A stretch of 64,000 nt of DNA from DASSUC01 sp035650075 (GTDB lineage Bacteria; Actinomycetota; Actinomycetes; Mycobacteriales; Micromonosporaceae): NCBI GenBank assembly GCA_035650075.1, contig DASRII010000319.1, positions 1 through 64,000 on the forward strand. The letters run 5' to 3'. The notes beneath the pieces were generated by a model. It had not been told where the DNA came from and did not search any database. It worked only from the letters and a program-made list of their open reading frames with translations. Every line of letters begins with the position of its first letter. Position 1 is the first letter of the stretch. The position numbers and the translations under genes are program-made. Shown one piece after another: positions 62,942-64,000 of this stretch.

Positions 62942-64000
62942 GTGACCGAGATCCTCACCGGCGAGGCCCGGGCGTTCGTGGTGGACCTGCAACAGCGGTT
63001 CGGCGCCCGGCGGGACGAGCTACTCGCCCGCCGGGCGGCGCGCCGAGCGGAGGTCGCGCGGACGGGCCGGCTCGACTTCCTGCCGGAGACCGCGGGCGTC
63101 CGCGCCGCCGAGTGGACGGTGGCGCCCGCACCCGCCGACCTGACCAACCGGCGCGTCGAGATCACCGGGCCGACCGAGCGCAAGATGGCCATCAACGCGC
63201 TGAACTCCGGGGCCAACGTCTGGCTCGCCGACCACGAGGACGCGAACACCCCGCATTGGTCCAATGTGGTCGGTGGACAACTGAACCTGTACGACGCCAT
63301 CCGTGGCACGATTTCGTACGACGGACCGGATGGCCGGCACTACGCGCTGGGAGACGGTCCGCACCCGACGATCGTCATGCGTCCCCGTGGCTGGCACCTG
63401 CCCGAGCGGCACATCATGGTCGACGGCCAGCCGGCGGCCGGGGCGCTCGTCGACTTCGGGCTCTACTTCTTCCACAACGCGCGGGAGCTGCTCGCCCGCG
63501 GCAGCGGCCCGTACTTCTACCTGCCGAAGATGGAGAGCCACCTCGAGGCGCGTCTCTGGAACGACGTGTTCGACCACGCCCAGGACGCCTTGGGCATCCC
63601 GCGCGGGAGCATCCGGGCGACCGTGCTCATCGAGACGATCCCGGCCGCGTTCGAGATGGACGAGATCCTGTACGAGCTGCGTACGCACGCCTCCGGGCTC
63701 AACGCCGGCCGCTGGGACTACCTGTTCAGCGTCATCAAGTACTTCCGCGACCAGGGGACCGCGTTCGTCCTCCCGGACCGCGGGTCGGTCACGATGACCG
63801 CGCCGTTCATGCGGGCGTACACCGAACTGCTCGTCGCCACCTGCCACCACCGCGGCGCGTTCGCGATGGGTGGGATGGCCGCGTTCATCCCCAGCCGCCG
63901 CGACCCCGAGGTGAACGCGGTAGCCCTGACGAAGGTACGGGAGGACAAGGAGCGGGAGGCGCGCGACGGCTTCGACGGCTCCTGGGTCGCCCACCCGGAC
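62942..64000 (+). CDS. aceB: Malate synthase A, 3' truncated by the window
   Basis: 353 residues are visible from the GTG at 62942 (MTEILTGEARAFVVDLQQRFGARR); the frame is open to the last base. Malate synthase joins glyoxylate and acetyl-CoA in the glyoxylate shunt. Signatures: FLPETAGVRAAEWTVAPAP, NALNSGANVWLADHEDANTPHW, MRPRGWHLPERH, FYLPKMESHLEARLW and VLIETIPAAFEMDEILYELR. About 180 further residues are expected. It is 22 bases after the peroxidase gene. Confidence 0.95.
   Translation, partial: MTEILTGEARAFVVDLQQRFGARRDELLARRAARRAEVARTGRLDFLPETAGVRAAEWTVAPAPADLTNRRVEITGPTERKMAINALNSGANVWLADHEDANTPHWSNVVGGQLNLYDAIRGTISYDGPDGRHYALGDGPHPTIVMRPRGWHLPERHIMVDGQPAAGALVDFGLYFFHNARELLARGSGPYFYLPKMESHLEARLWNDVFDHAQDALGIPRGSIRATVLIETIPAAFEMDEILYELRTHASGLNAGRWDYLFSVIKYFRDQGTAFVLPDRGSVTMTAPFMRAYTELLVATCHHRGAFAMGGMAAFIPSRRDPEVNAVALTKVREDKEREARDGFDGSWVAHPD

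Noticed and set aside
61336..63309. 657-codon open frame antisense to the peroxidase and aceB
   Set aside because: It crosses the junction of two well-supported genes and has no recognisable domain.

Overview
The window is a stretch of high-GC, gene-dense actinobacterial chromosome. Many starts are GTG or TTG, and many neighbouring genes overlap by four bases (ATGA or GTGA). The content points to a filamentous actinomycete, most likely a member of the Micromonosporaceae, but no rRNA is present to settle this. The supporting features are a fused CoaE-GrpB protein, a DUF574 methyltransferase, an EspC/YbaB-led type VII-type toxin operon, an NB-ARC/TPR regulator, RpsA, TypA and PhoX. I found no tRNA, rRNA, CRISPR array or insertion sequence. 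Both ends cut a gene: an NB-ARC/TPR regulator at the left and malate synthase at the right.

Layout. 1-6.3 kb: NB-ARC/TPR regulator, solute-binding lipoprotein, DUF574 methyltransferase, polA. 6.4-8.1 kb: arsenic locus, with arsM divergent from arsR and an arsN-like acetyltransferase. 8-14.5 kb: slipin, methyltransferase, rpsA, coaE-grpB, a two-domain lipoprotein. 14.8-16.9 kb: uvrB. 17-22 kb: a five-gene cassette of the STM4015-4014-4013-4012-4011 families (repeat-type protein, ATP-grasp, alkaline-phosphatase-superfamily hydrolase, two radical SAM enzymes), converging on a three-gene operon with DUF6745. 23.6-27.5 kb: TerC behind a yybP-ykoY-type manganese riboswitch, then a hydrolase, a phosphatase and a methyltransferase. 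27.5-32.7 kb: class A beta-lactamase fold protein, PhoX, TypA, lytic transglycosylase. 32.7-35.9 kb: a polymorphic toxin operon (YbaB-like, EspC-like, toxin with proline-rich linker and CdiA-type nuclease end, candidate immunity gene). 36-46 kb: hydrolases, SH3/glucosaminidase, SPFH protein, Mug glycosylase, HrpA. 46-52.2 kb: a CHAT-protease module (S8 protease, ECF sigma factor, small protein; divergent TPR-CHAT protein and PASTA membrane protein). 52.6-60.7 kb: purine catabolism (PucR regulator; uraD, uraH, uricase, 8-oxoguanine deaminase and a three-subunit xanthine dehydrogenase). 60.8-64 kb: animal-type heme peroxidase and aceB.

The most attractive uncharacterised system is the 17-22 kb STM4011-4015 cassette, whose tight translational coupling suggests one pathway that uses two radical SAM steps, an ATP-dependent ligation and a phospho- or sulfo-hydrolase. 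Second are the CHAT/S8/sigma-factor module and the toxin operon.

Three kinds of repeated DNA cross the gene boundaries: (i) four long near-perfect palindromes at gene 3' ends, one of them read as the C-terminus of the slipin; (ii) GC-rich CGCTCCGCTGCGC-type repeats, one copy lying in frame inside the CHAT gene; (iii) a short palindrome, CCACWGTGGAC, occurring far more often than composition predicts, mostly inside coding sequence.
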